Source: Chitinophaga sp. SYP-B3965 (GTDB taxonomy: Bacteria; Bacteroidota; Bacteroidia; Chitinophagales; Chitinophagaceae). From it: DNA of 64,000 nucleotides. The notes beneath the pieces were generated by a model that worked only from the letters and a program-made list of their open reading frames with translations, was not told where the DNA came from and made no database searches. Made by a program: the position numbers and the translations under genes. The stretch covers positions 372,001-436,000 of the forward strand of contig NZ_WJFD01000002.1 in NCBI RefSeq assembly GCF_009647655.1. The letters are read 5' to 3'. Below, piece after piece: positions 38,483 through 47,370 of this stretch (position 1 is its first letter; each line of letters begins with the position of its first letter).

Positions 38483-39742
38483 ATGAAACTGTCTCATTTA
38501 GCCGAAACGCTGATAGGTTCCGAAATTATCAAACTAGCAGGGGAGATCAAGGAAAAGCAGGCTAAGGGCGAAAAGATCTACAACTTCACCATCGGTGACT
38601 TCGACCCCAAGGTGTTTCCTATTCCCATTGAATTTGAGAATGAGATCGCCCAGGCGTACAGAGATAAATACACAAACTATCCTCCGGCAGATGGTATCGC
38701 AGAATTGCGCAAAGCTGTTGGTGATTTCATCGCAGAGCGCGAAGGCCTCAGCTATGATCCTAACAGCGAGATCGTGATCTCCTGTGGTGGCCGTCCCATC
38801 ATCTATGCTACTTACCGTACTATCGTAGACCGTGGTGAGAAAGTGATCTATGCTACTCCATCCTGGAACAATAATCACTACACCCACTTCCTGGAAGGGG
38901 AACACGTAGTGCTGGAAGCTAAAGCTGAAAATGATTTCATGCCCACTGCTGCAGAACTGAAACCTTTGCTGAAAGGCGCTACCCTCCTGGCACTCTGCTC
39001 TCCGCAGAACCCAACCGGTACCACCTTCGGAAAAAAGCAACTGGAAGATATCTGCGACATGGTGCTGGAAGAAAATAAGAGCCGCGCTGAGGGAGCAAAA
39101 CCCCTCTACGTGCTGTTCGATCAAATGTACTGGGTACTCACTTTTGGAGATACAGAACATTTCAACCCCGTAACCCTCCGTCCTGAAATGAAGAACTATA
39201 CCGTCTTCATAGATGGTATGAGTAAAGCTTTCGCCGGAACAGGTGTTAGAGTAGGTTGGGCATTAGGACCAAAACATGTAATGACCAAAATGAAAGCCAT
39301 CCTTTCTCACGTTGGTGCATGGAGCCCTATGGCTGAACAGAAAGCCGCCGCCAAATACCTCGTGCAAAAAGATGCTGTAAATACCTACCTCGCCCATTTC
39401 AAAGGAGAAGTAGAAGAAAGGCTGGTTAAAATCTACGAAGGTTTCGACGCCCTGAAAAAAGCAGGTCATAAAGTAGATGCCATCGCTCCGCAAGCAGCGA
39501 TCTACCTAACCATCAAACTGGACCTCGTAGGAAAAACAACTGCAGACGGTAAAGTTCTGGCTGACCAGGCTGCCGTAACCACTTACTTCCTCGACGAAGC
39601 TAAACTGGCGGTAGTTCCTTTTTACGCTTTCGGTTCTGCGAAAGATTCCCCTTGGTACCGCCTCAGCGTAGGTACCTGCGTGAAAGAAGAGATCCCGGCT
39701 ATGCTGGCTGCGCTGAAAGCTGCATTGGAGAAATTGAAATAA
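38483..39742 (+). CDS. Class I/II pyridoxal-phosphate aminotransferase
   Basis: 419 residues from ATG 38483; a TTG 48 bases upstream is an artefact of an open frame. It has the NFTIGDFDPKVFPIP start of aspartate-type class I enzymes, the SCGGRPIIYATYRTI substrate region, SPQNPTGTTF, LFDQMYWV and Schiff-base K248 in IDGMSKAFAGTGVRVGW. It transfers an amino group between an amino acid and a 2-oxo acid. Aspartate, aromatic or branched-chain specificity cannot be told apart here. It stands alone, divergent from dnaN, and is followed by a terminator. Confidence 0.9.
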   Translation: MKLSHLAETLIGSEIIKLAGEIKEKQAKGEKIYNFTIGDFDPKVFPIPIEFENEIAQAYRDKYTNYPPADGIAELRKAVGDFIAEREGLSYDPNSEIVISCGGRPIIYATYRTIVDRGEKVIYATPSWNNNHYTHFLEGEHVVLEAKAENDFMPTAAELKPLLKGATLLALCSPQNPTGTTFGKKQLEDICDMVLEENKSRAEGAKPLYVLFDQMYWVLTFGDTEHFNPVTLRPEMKNYTVFIDGMSKAFAGTGVRVGWALGPKHVMTKMKAILSHVGAWSPMAEQKAAAKYLVQKDAVNTYLAHFKGEVEERLVKIYEGFDALKKAGHKVDAIAPQAAIYLTIKLDLVGKTTADGKVLADQAAVTTYFLDEAKLAVVPFYAFGSAKDSPWYRLSVGTCVKEEIPAMLAALKAALEKLK

Positions 39743-39762
39743 GAGAGCTTATATATAATAAG

Positions 39763-39798
39763 AAAGGCGTGCCGGTATTCCGGGGCGCCTTTTTCTTT
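39763..39798 (+). terminator. Terminator after the aminotransferase gene
   Basis: AAAGGCG (39763-39769) pairs with CGCCTTT (39786-39792), with an inner CCGG/CCGG, followed by TTTTCTTTT. Confidence 0.85.
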
Positions 39799-39985
39799 TG
39801 CGCCCTGGCGGCATAGAGAGGGGTGTTTTTATTTAATGAGGGAGTTCTTTTAAAAAAAGCGCCTACCTATTAAAAAAAGGCGCATCCCCCAAAAGAGAAA
39901 AAACTCCGCCCTTTCCTGCGCGGCAAACTCCCAGCCCCTCTTTTGCGCCCTGCCGGCAGTGAGGGGTGTTTTTTATTTAAGGAGG
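39795..39985. repeat. Imperfect direct repeat pair with nested hairpins
   Basis: The sequences at 39795-39842 and 39940-39985 share TTTTGCGCCCTG-CGGCA and GAGGGGTGTTTTT-ATTTAA with small differences. Between them is a GCGCC...GGCGC hairpin (39859-39883 region) and a GGGAGTTC / AACTCC complement. The copies look like tandem terminator-like units. Confidence 0.6.
39898..39927. repeat. Dispersed CCGCCCTTT-CTGCGCGGCAAAC element, copy 1
   Basis: Shares AAAAAA-C(C)CTCCGCCCTTT-CTGCGCGGCAAAC with the element at about 53267-53297, including the flanking A-run. On the minus strand it reads like a GC hairpin followed by TTTTTT, suggesting a family of terminator-like repeats. Confidence 0.5.
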
Positions 39986-40043
39986 TCTCTCCAAGCCCCA
40001 TCTTCCTATATCCCTATATCACTGAAAGCCCATTCCTATAACA

Positions 40044-40112
40044 CTCCTATAGCATTCCTATATCGTTTCGATATACCTATGCTATAAGAACGATATAGGA
40101 ATGCTATAGGAG
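40044..40112. repeat. 24-base perfect inverted repeat in a CCTATA-rich tract
   Basis: Arms 40044-40067 and 40089-40112 are perfectly complementary over 24 bases around a 21-base centre. The arms and surroundings consist of CCTATA/TATAGG and CGATATA units repeated more than ten times between about 40005 and 40123. It could form a cruciform or hold several binding sites. Confidence 0.75.
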
Positions 40113-40351
40113 CGATATAGGAGATAACCGAGATAATAGGGAGAAAACACTTAGAATACCCTCAAATCGATATTAGTGACGTTTTTACACATATTATTTT
40201 TAAACCTGCATATAATGTTGGTTTTTTGATCGTTTGTACACAAATAGTATTAACTATACTCATTATCAACACATTACAAAAAACTGCTTCTCAAAAAGTT
40301 AAAAATCCGTTAAATGGACAACCGAACTTACTAAATCTAAGAATCTACAGT

Positions 40352-40386
40352 AACTTTGACTTTATAACTAAAAAAGTCAGAAAGTT
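40352..40386. promoter_or_regulatory. Candidate TetR operator dyad
   Basis: TGACTTT (40357-40363) and AAAGTCA (40373-40379) form a 7-base dyad, extended outward by AACTTT and AAAGTT. The site ends immediately before the ATG of the first TetR gene (40388), the usual place for autoregulation. Inferred from position and symmetry. Confidence 0.45.
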
Positions 40387-40387
40387 A

Positions 40388-40993
40388 ATGCAAACAGAAA
40401 CCAGAGACGAAATGCGCGAGCGGATCATAGAAGCGGCTCTGAAAAGGTTCACTCATTACAGTGCGTCCAAAACCACCATGAATGAAATAGCCGATGACCT
40501 GCATTGCTCCAAGGCATCTTTATATTATTACTTCCCGGACAAGAACGCCCTGCACCTCAGCGTACTCGAAAAAGCAGGAGAAGCCTATTTCGTGGAACTG
40601 GAAACAGCCGCCGCCGGAAAAAGCTCCGCTTACGAAGCCCTCATGGAAATGATCTCCATCCGCCATGCCTTCGGAAAACGCTTCTGCCGCCTGGAACTTT
40701 TCAAAGTATTAAGGGATAAACAGATCCTCAATTCAGCGGACATCTTCAAATATGCCCGTGAAAGAGAAACTCAAATTGTGGCCAACATTATCAGAAAAGG
40801 AGTAGAGAACGGAGAATTGATAACAGCGGAACCTGAGAAAGTGGCCACCCTCTACATACAATCCATGATCGGCCTCCGCTTCTCCATGTCGCACAACGGC
40901 ATGAGCGACGATATTTCCGATGAAGAGTTTGAAACTGTGCGCGGATGGCAGACCATGCTGGCCGATATTTTCATTAAAGGACTTAAAAAATAA
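40388..40993 (+). CDS. TetR/AcrR-family regulator (first of two)
   Basis: 201 residues from ATG 40388, since the HTH begins soon after (MRERIIEAALKRFTHYSASKTTMNEIADDLHCSKASLYYYFPDK, HTH about 27-48). The C-terminal ligand-binding region has no recognised specificity. It leads a likely operon with a second TetR gene (2 bases on), then TolC, adaptor and RND genes. A palindromic sequence lies directly upstream. Open reading extends upstream to 40226 but without TetR-like content. Confidence 0.92.
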   Translation: MQTETRDEMRERIIEAALKRFTHYSASKTTMNEIADDLHCSKASLYYYFPDKNALHLSVLEKAGEAYFVELETAAAGKSSAYEALMEMISIRHAFGKRFCRLELFKVLRDKQILNSADIFKYARERETQIVANIIRKGVENGELITAEPEKVATLYIQSMIGLRFSMSHNGMSDDISDEEFETVRGWQTMLADIFIKGLKK

Positions 40994-40995
40994 AC

Positions 40996-41610
40996 ATGCG
41001 GGAAAGGATCTTAGATACTGCACTTCGCCTGTTCCGGACCTTCGGCATCAAAAGCATCACCATGCAGGACATTGCCCGCGACTGCGGCATCTCCAAAAAA
41101 ACGGTGTATGAATACTTTGCCGATAAACAGGAATTAGTGGATGAAGTGACCACCTTCATGATCTCCGCCCATGGCCACAACCTGGAAGTATGCAGCGCCA
41201 ATGGCAAAGACGCTATTGATGAACTCGTATCCTCCCTCCGGTTCACAGAAACATTTGCCAAAAGCATCAACCCTGTACTCCTGTTTGAACTGGAAAAATA
41301 CCATCCCTCCGCCTGGAAAACCATCGCGGATTTCAGAAATGAACAAGTAACTAAAATCATCAGCGATAACCTGGATCGTGGTATCAGAGAAGGATTGTAT
41401 CGCAGCAATATCAATATTCACATCATGAGCCATATGCGCCTCATGCAACTGAATGCTGCTTTCAACCCGGTTGATTATCCCGCTACCGAATTTGATCTGC
41501 ACGAAGTGATGTACCAGGTGACCGAACATTATATAAGAGGCATTGCCACCCCTGAGGGGAACCGGCGCTTAGATCAATACCTGACTATAAAAGAACTTTC
41601 GCCACAATAG
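40996..41610 (+). CDS. TetR/AcrR-family regulator (second of two)
   Basis: 204 residues. N-terminal HTH is clear: MRERILDTALRLFRTFGIKSITMQDIARDCGISKKTVYEYFADKQELV (HTH at about 24-46). The C-terminal part is unlike the first regulator beyond the fold, so the two probably sense different ligands or form a heteromeric control. It starts 2 bases after the first TetR gene and ends 15 bases before the TolC gene; efflux control is the likely role. Confidence 0.93.
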   Translation: MRERILDTALRLFRTFGIKSITMQDIARDCGISKKTVYEYFADKQELVDEVTTFMISAHGHNLEVCSANGKDAIDELVSSLRFTETFAKSINPVLLFELEKYHPSAWKTIADFRNEQVTKIISDNLDRGIREGLYRSNINIHIMSHMRLMQLNAAFNPVDYPATEFDLHEVMYQVTEHYIRGIATPEGNRRLDQYLTIKELSPQ

Positions 41611-41625
41611 ATAGCATAACAACTC

Positions 41626-42993
41626 ATGAAAAAATGGATCGTATCCTTACTGTTCTTATCAACAGCAGGGGCTTTTAACGCTAACGCACAATCAGAAACG
41701 AAGCAGCTGTCACTGCAGGAATGCCTGAAGTACGCTCTGGCCAATAACCAGAAACTCGCTATCAGCAGGCTGGAAGAGAATATCGGAAAATTGAAAACGG
41801 ACGAGATCCGCGCCCAGGCTTTACCACAGGTAAATGCCACCGGTAACCTCACAGATAACATCAAGAAACAGGTAATGGTACTGCCCGGAGAACTAGCCGG
41901 CGGCGCTCCCGGAACAGTGAAAGTCCTGGAAGTAGGAACCACCTGGAACACCTCCATTTCCGGAGACCTCACCCAGCAGATCTACAACCAGAGCGTATTC
42001 ACCGGTCTCAAAGCAGCAAAGTCAGGCGAAGAATATTATCGCCTCCAAACTGCTCAAACCACCGAGAACGTGATCTTCGATGTAACCCAGCTTTATTACC
42101 AGCTATTGGTGAAGAAAGAAAAAATGGGTGTGCTGCAAACCAATATCGATAAGCTCACTAAACTGGTAGAAACTACCAAGAGCCAATTCGATAACGGCCT
42201 CGCAAAAAAGATAGACCTGGATCGTATCAAAGTGAACCTGGTGAATTACCAGACACAAAAGAGCCAGCTGGAAAATCAATTGAAAGTAGATGAGAACAGG
42301 CTGAAACAAAAAATGGGCATGCCCGTAGAAACCAGTGTTTCCCTGCCCTCCCTTGCCCTCAGCGACATTGAACGCAAAGCAGCAGCCACCGCAGATTTTG
42401 GCACTTTTGATTTTAGCAACAGAACTGAAACAAAGATCCTGAAGAAAACAGAACAACTGCAACAGTTCCAGAAAAAGGCTTACCTGGCAGAATACTATCC
42501 CAGCCTGGCTTTCAAAGGAAACTATTCTTATAACGGTTTAAGTAACAAATTCGACATCTACAAAGGAGGCAATTCAACTGCAAACTGGTATGGTATGGCC
42601 TCTATCGGTCTTACGTTGAAGATCCCCATCTTTGATGGTTTTGCCCGCCGCTCCAGAGTGAGCCAGGCAAATGTTACACTGCAAAAGATCGGTCAGCAGC
42701 TGGAAGAAAATAAACTGAACCTCAACACCGCATTCGAAAACGCCCGTCTGTTATTGCTCAATAACCTGAGTACGATTAAAACGCAGAAGGAAAACGTTTC
42801 CCTCGCCGATGAGGTATACAGTTCCACACAAAATAATTACAACCAGGGCCTCGCCAGTTTAACAGATCTGCTCAATGCAGAAACGTCTCTGGCTGAAGCA
42901 CAAAACAGCTACAACGAAGCACTGCTCCAATATAAACTCGCAGAGCTTGATCTGATCAAATCCAACGGTAACCTGCCATCACTTTTAAACTAA
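41626..42993 (+). CDS. TolC-family outer-membrane efflux protein
   Basis: 455 residues with a signal peptide ending NANAQS. TolC/OEP repeats: LSLQECLKYALANNQKLAISRLEENIGKLK near the N-terminus, LYYQLLVKKEKMGVL, and in the second half SVSLADEVYSSTQNNYNQGLASLTDLLNAETSLAEAQ. It forms the outer-membrane channel of a tripartite pump. Its stop codon overlaps the adaptor start by one base, showing translational coupling. Confidence 0.95.
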   Translation: MKKWIVSLLFLSTAGAFNANAQSETKQLSLQECLKYALANNQKLAISRLEENIGKLKTDEIRAQALPQVNATGNLTDNIKKQVMVLPGELAGGAPGTVKVLEVGTTWNTSISGDLTQQIYNQSVFTGLKAAKSGEEYYRLQTAQTTENVIFDVTQLYYQLLVKKEKMGVLQTNIDKLTKLVETTKSQFDNGLAKKIDLDRIKVNLVNYQTQKSQLENQLKVDENRLKQKMGMPVETSVSLPSLALSDIERKAAATADFGTFDFSNRTETKILKKTEQLQQFQKKAYLAEYYPSLAFKGNYSYNGLSNKFDIYKGGNSTANWYGMASIGLTLKIPIFDGFARRSRVSQANVTLQKIGQQLEENKLNLNTAFENARLLLLNNLSTIKTQKENVSLADEVYSSTQNNYNQGLASLTDLLNAETSLAEAQNSYNEALLQYKLAELDLIKSNGNLPSLLN

Positions 42994-44066
42994 TGCAAGC
43001 CATGAAGAAAGTTTTAATCTACGGCGTTCTAACGATAGCGGCCATCGCGGCCATCATGTGGAAGCTCACTGCTAATAAGAAAGCAAACGCTGCCAAAACA
43101 GAATTTGTAAAACAAAGTAATACCGGTGATGTACCTGTGATCACAGAAAAGGTGGCCCGTGTGGAGTTTGATCAGAATTTTTTAGCGAACGGCAACTTTG
43201 AGCCTGTACGCGAACTCACTTTTATGAGTGATGTAGCTGGCCGGATCACCCAATTGATGGTAGACGAAGGAAGTTATGTGCAGCAAGGCCAGATAATAGC
43301 CCGCATCGACAATGAATTGTTAGGAACTGATCTGCAATCTGCGAAAGTGAACCTGGAGCAATTGAAAGTAGATAAAGAAAGATACGAAAGCGCCTACAAA
43401 ACAGGCGGCGTTACCCAAAAGCAAATGGACGACACCCGCCTGCAATATGAACTGGCGCAAAGTAAATATGATGCCGCATCCCGCAAGATCCGCGACACCT
43501 ATGTGAAAGCACCGATCAACGGAACCATCAATGCGAAATACGTTGAACAGGGAGCCTACCTGGCCCTCGGCACTAAAATGTTCGACATTGTAGATGTGTC
43601 CCGCCTCAAACTGAAAGTAACGGTTCCGGAATTACAGGTGATCCATCTCCAACTCGGTGATAAAGTAGAAGTAACCAGCAATGTATTCCCCGAAGTGAAA
43701 TACAGCGGCAAGATCACTTTCATCGCAGCAAAAGGAGACAATACCTTAAGTTATCCGGTAGAAATGGAAGTATCTAATGTAAGTGGTAAAACCCTCAGAG
43801 CAGGCATGTACGGTACCGCCAATTTTGCCATGCCTAAGCAGGACCCTGCTATCCTCGTTGCCCGCACATCCTTTGTGGGTGGGGTTAACAGCAACCAGGT
43901 ATATGTAATGGATGGCAACACGGCGAAGATCCGCAAAGTAATAGCCGGCCGCATCTATGGTGATAAAGTAGAAATACGGGAAGGACTGAACGAAGGAGAA
44001 ACTGTGATCACCGGTGGTCAGATCAATCTGACAGAAGGATCCAAAGTGACGGTACAGGCTAAGTAG
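42993..44066 (+). CDS. RND efflux periplasmic adaptor
   Basis: 357 residues (a second in-frame ATG lies 9 bases on). An N-terminal membrane anchor (about 5-22), a lipoyl-like hairpin domain with GRITQLMVDEGSYVQQGQIIARID, a coiled-coil region (LEQLKVDKERYESAYKTGGVTQKQMDDTR) and a beta-barrel region (VPELQVIHLQLGDKVEVT). It links the RND pump to the TolC channel. The downstream pump gene begins 21 bases later. Confidence 0.94.
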   Translation: MQAMKKVLIYGVLTIAAIAAIMWKLTANKKANAAKTEFVKQSNTGDVPVITEKVARVEFDQNFLANGNFEPVRELTFMSDVAGRITQLMVDEGSYVQQGQIIARIDNELLGTDLQSAKVNLEQLKVDKERYESAYKTGGVTQKQMDDTRLQYELAQSKYDAASRKIRDTYVKAPINGTINAKYVEQGAYLALGTKMFDIVDVSRLKLKVTVPELQVIHLQLGDKVEVTSNVFPEVKYSGKITFIAAKGDNTLSYPVEMEVSNVSGKTLRAGMYGTANFAMPKQDPAILVARTSFVGGVNSNQVYVMDGNTAKIRKVIAGRIYGDKVEIREGLNEGETVITGGQINLTEGSKVTVQAK

Positions 44067-44087
44067 GATTTTACAAACTAATTCAAC

Positions 44088-47000
44088 ATGAAGATCACAG
44101 AAATTTCGATAAAGAGGCCTACGGTGGTAGTGGTGCTATTCACCATTCTCACTCTGCTGGGGTTCCTCAGCTACAAGTCACTGAACTATGAGCTGTTGCC
44201 CAAGTTCTCCTCACCGATTGTAACTATCGCTACAATATATCCGGGTGCTTCACCGCAAGAGGTGGAAAGTACCATCACGAAGAAGATTGAAGACGCAGTA
44301 GCGTCTATGGAGAAGATCAAGAAACTGACCTCCAAATCCTCCGAAAGCTTATCGGTTGTTACAGTAGAATTGAATAACGATGCAAATGTGGACATCGCCT
44401 TACAGGATGCCCAACGGAAGGTAAATGCCATCCTGGCGGACCTCCCCGGCGATGCAAAACCACCATCCCTCAATAAATTTTCCCTGGACGACTTACCGAT
44501 CATGACCTTATCGGCCACCGCTAAAATGGACGACCGTTTGTTCTTTGACCTGATCGATAAAAAGATCCAGCCGCAATTATCCCGCCTGCCGGGAGTTGCA
44601 CAGATCACTATCATTGGTGGTCAGGAAAGAGAGATCAAGATCAACATCGATCCTGCAAAACTGGAAGCTTACAAGCTCTCTATTTTACAGGTTCGCCAGG
44701 CTGTAACCAACGCCAACTTGGACTTCCCAACCGGTAAGGTAAAAACAGTAGAACAACAGATCCTCGTACGTCTCGCCGGTAAATATAAAGATGTGAACCA
44801 ACTGCGCAACCTGGTATTAACTACCACCGCCACTGGTACACAAGTGAGATTAGGAGATGTAGCGGATGTACAGGATACACAAAAAGATGCAGAGCGTATT
44901 GCAAGGGTAGATGGGCAAAGTGCGATTGCCATGCAGGTACAGAAGCAAACAGATGCGAATGCGGTAACAGTAAGTGAGGCGGTACAGAAAGCGATCAAAG
45001 CCATTGAAAAGGAGTACGGAGCCAATGAATTAAAAGTAAAGATCGCCAACGATGCTTCCGTGTTCACACTGGAATCTGCGGACTCCGTGATCCATGACCT
45101 CATCATTGCCATCCTGCTGGTAGCAGCCGTGATGATGTTGTTCCTGCACAGTTTGCGGAACGCCATCTTCGTGATGATCTCTATCCCGGCTTCACTGATC
45201 GCCACTTTCATTGGTATGAAGCTGATGGGCTTTTCACTCAACCTGATGAGCCTCTTAGGACTTTCACTCGTGGTGGGTATCCTTGTGGATGATGCAATTG
45301 TGGTGCTCGAGAATATATATCGTCACATGGAAATGGGCAAGAACAAAGTACGTGCAGCGTTTGATGGTGTGAAGGAGATCGGTTTCACCGTTACTTCCAT
45401 CACACTGGTAATTGTGGTAGTGTTCTTACCCATCTCCCTGACGAATGAACTGGTAAGTAAGATCGTGCGGGAATTCTGTGTGGTGGTGATGATCTCTACT
45501 ATGTTGAGTTTGCTCGCATCCTTTACCATCGTGCCTTTGCTGGCTTCCCGTTTCGGTAAGTTAGTACACCTCACCGGTAAAAATCCTTTTGAGAAATTCA
45601 TCCTGTGGTTTGAAAGACAACTGGAGAAATTCACTGCCTGGATGACCGGTTTGCTGAAATGGGCCCTTGCACATAAAACAATCACCATCGTTGCTTCTCT
45701 CGCTTTATTGATCGCATCTTTCCAGTTAGTAGGAAGAGGATACATTGGTGGAGAGTTCATTCCAAACGGAGACCGTGGCCAGTTCATCGTGATGCTGGAA
45801 ATGCCGAAAGATGCATCACTGGAACAAACCAACCGGGCTACCCGTAAAGTAGAACAGATCCTGGATAGGAAAAAAGAAGTTACCTCCCTGATCACCACAG
45901 TAGGCCAGACTTCTGAAGATGGCTTCGGTGCATCACAAGCCACGGCTTACAAAGCAGAGGTAACCGTAATGCTCGTTGCACAGGACCTGCGCGAAGCATC
46001 AGACATCTTTGGTTCCAAAGTAAAGAAAGAACTGAAAGAACAATTGCCCGGTGTGAAAGTGAAAACCACCCCTGTGAGTATCTTAGGAACTGCACAACGT
46101 GCGCCCATAGATCTGATCGTGATGGGTACTGATCTGGACAGTGTGATGAGCTTTGCCAAAATAGCCATGGCAGAACTGAAAGGCATAGAAGGTTCCAGTG
46201 AAGTGAAACTCTCTGTAGAAGAAGGAAACCCTGAGATCAATGTGCAGGTGGATCGTGATAAAATGTCTGCTCTTGGTTTATCGCTGGAAACAGTGGGCGG
46301 AACCATGCAAACAGCTTTCAGTGGTACTGCAGATGATTCCAAAGTGAAGTTCCGCCAGGGAGAATATGAATACGATATCAATATCCGGTTCGATGATTTT
46401 AACCGTAAGAATTTACAGGATGTAGCTACGATAGACTTTGTGAACAACAAAGGAGAGTTGGTGAAACTCTCACAATTTGCCACCATCACAGAAGGTTCCG
46501 GCCCCAGCCGTTTGGAACGCAGAGATAAGAACACATCTGTATCTGTGCAATCCCAGGTAATGGGTCGCCCTTCTGGTACAGTGACGCAAGAGTTCACCAC
46601 TAAACTGGCCAAACTGCAAAAGCCTGCCGGCGTATCTTATATATTCGGCGGTGATGCAGAAAACCAGGGAGACTCATTCTCTACCATGGGTATTGCATTG
46701 CTCATCTCCATCATCATGGTTTACCTCATCATGGTGGCCTTGTATGATAACTATATTTATCCGCTGGTGGTGATGTTCTCCATTCCGTTGTCTATCATCG
46801 GCGCCTTGCTGGCACTGGCTTTAACGAACAACACCCTCAACATCTTTACCATCCTGGGTTTGATCATGCTCATTGGATTGGTGGCCAAGAACGCCATCAT
46901 CCTGGTGGACTTTACCAACCAGATGAAAGAAGAAGGACAAAGTACTTATGATGCATTGATCCATGCAAACCATGCGCGTCTCCGCCCCATCCTGATGACC

Positions 47001-47282
47001 ACGATTGCGATGGTAATAGGTATGTTGCCGATTGCATTGGCAACAGGTGGTGTGGCTTCTACAAAGAATGGTCTGGCATGGGTAATTGTGGGAGGATTGA
47101 TCAGTTCGATGTTCCTGACATTGATCGTGGTACCGGTGATCTACATGGTGGTAGATAAGATCATGGCGAAGTTTGGTATGAACCGGATCTCCAAAAAACG
47201 TTACATCCGTCAGAGGATGGTAGCGCCAACAAGAAAAGAATTGCAATTGGAAGAAGTGGAAACTGCTTCTATGATGAATTGA
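44088..47282 (+). CDS. RND efflux permease (HAE1-like)
   Basis: 1064 residues, the normal length for an AcrB-like pump. Twelve membrane helices in two halves with large periplasmic loops. The proton-relay aspartates in helix 4 are present (GILVDDAIVVLENIYRHME), and the second half has LIMLIGLVAKNAIILVDFTNQMKEEG. It exports drugs or toxic compounds by proton antiport together with the upstream adaptor and TolC. The C-terminal extension is charged and cytoplasmic. Substrate unknown. Confidence 0.96.
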   Translation: MKITEISIKRPTVVVVLFTILTLLGFLSYKSLNYELLPKFSSPIVTIATIYPGASPQEVESTITKKIEDAVASMEKIKKLTSKSSESLSVVTVELNNDANVDIALQDAQRKVNAILADLPGDAKPPSLNKFSLDDLPIMTLSATAKMDDRLFFDLIDKKIQPQLSRLPGVAQITIIGGQEREIKINIDPAKLEAYKLSILQVRQAVTNANLDFPTGKVKTVEQQILVRLAGKYKDVNQLRNLVLTTTATGTQVRLGDVADVQDTQKDAERIARVDGQSAIAMQVQKQTDANAVTVSEAVQKAIKAIEKEYGANELKVKIANDASVFTLESADSVIHDLIIAILLVAAVMMLFLHSLRNAIFVMISIPASLIATFIGMKLMGFSLNLMSLLGLSLVVGILVDDAIVVLENIYRHMEMGKNKVRAAFDGVKEIGFTVTSITLVIVVVFLPISLTNELVSKIVREFCVVVMISTMLSLLASFTIVPLLASRFGKLVHLTGKNPFEKFILWFERQLEKFTAWMTGLLKWALAHKTITIVASLALLIASFQLVGRGYIGGEFIPNGDRGQFIVMLEMPKDASLEQTNRATRKVEQILDRKKEVTSLITTVGQTSEDGFGASQATAYKAEVTVMLVAQDLREASDIFGSKVKKELKEQLPGVKVKTTPVSILGTAQRAPIDLIVMGTDLDSVMSFAKIAMAELKGIEGSSEVKLSVEEGNPEINVQVDRDKMSALGLSLETVGGTMQTAFSGTADDSKVKFRQGEYEYDINIRFDDFNRKNLQDVATIDFVNNKGELVKLSQFATITEGSGPSRLERRDKNTSVSVQSQVMGRPSGTVTQEFTTKLAKLQKPAGVSYIFGGDAENQGDSFSTMGIALLISIIMVYLIMVALYDNYIYPLVVMFSIPLSIIGALLALALTNNTLNIFTILGLIMLIGLVAKNAIILVDFTNQMKEEGQSTYDALIHANHARLRPILMTTIAMVIGMLPIALATGGVASTKNGLAWVIVGGLISSMFLTLIVVPVIYMVVDKIMAKFGMNRISKKRYIRQRMVAPTRKELQLEEVETASMMN

Positions 47283-47335
47283 CGATAAGATTTTTGTTAC
47301 AAACAGTGTAACAGTTGTAGGTTTAACTAAATAAG

Positions 47336-47370
47336 GGCCGGGATAATCTTATCCCGGCCGTTTATTTTTT
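47336..47370 (+). terminator. Terminator between the RND pump and proC
   Basis: GGCCGGGATA (47336-47345) pairs perfectly with TATCCCGGCC (47350-47359), with a 4-base loop and TTTATTTTTT tail. It lies in the 86-base gap of two convergent genes. A separate 7-base dyad TGTTACA/TGTAACA is found at 47295-47313. Confidence 0.9.

Larger units (their letters stand above)
39743..40387. other. Repeat-rich gene-free stretch
   Basis: 645 bases without a convincing gene. It contains a terminator (39763-39798), two copies of a direct repeat (39795-39842 and 39940-39985), a nested hairpin region with GCGCC/GGCGC, a copy of a dispersed CCGCCCTTT-CTGCGCGGCAAAC element, a 24-base perfect inverted repeat (40044-40112) in a stretch of short CCTATA units, and a TetR-type dyad just before the first regulator gene. 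Confidence 0.8.

Noticed and set aside
40226..40387. Extended start of the first TetR gene
   Set aside because: The extra 54 residues do not look like TetR sequence and cover the candidate operator dyad.
39743..40387. CRISPR array or insertion-sequence remnant in the repeat-rich stretch
   Set aside because: Repeats are short, uneven in spacing and partly inverted; there are no spacers of constant length and no transposase remnant.
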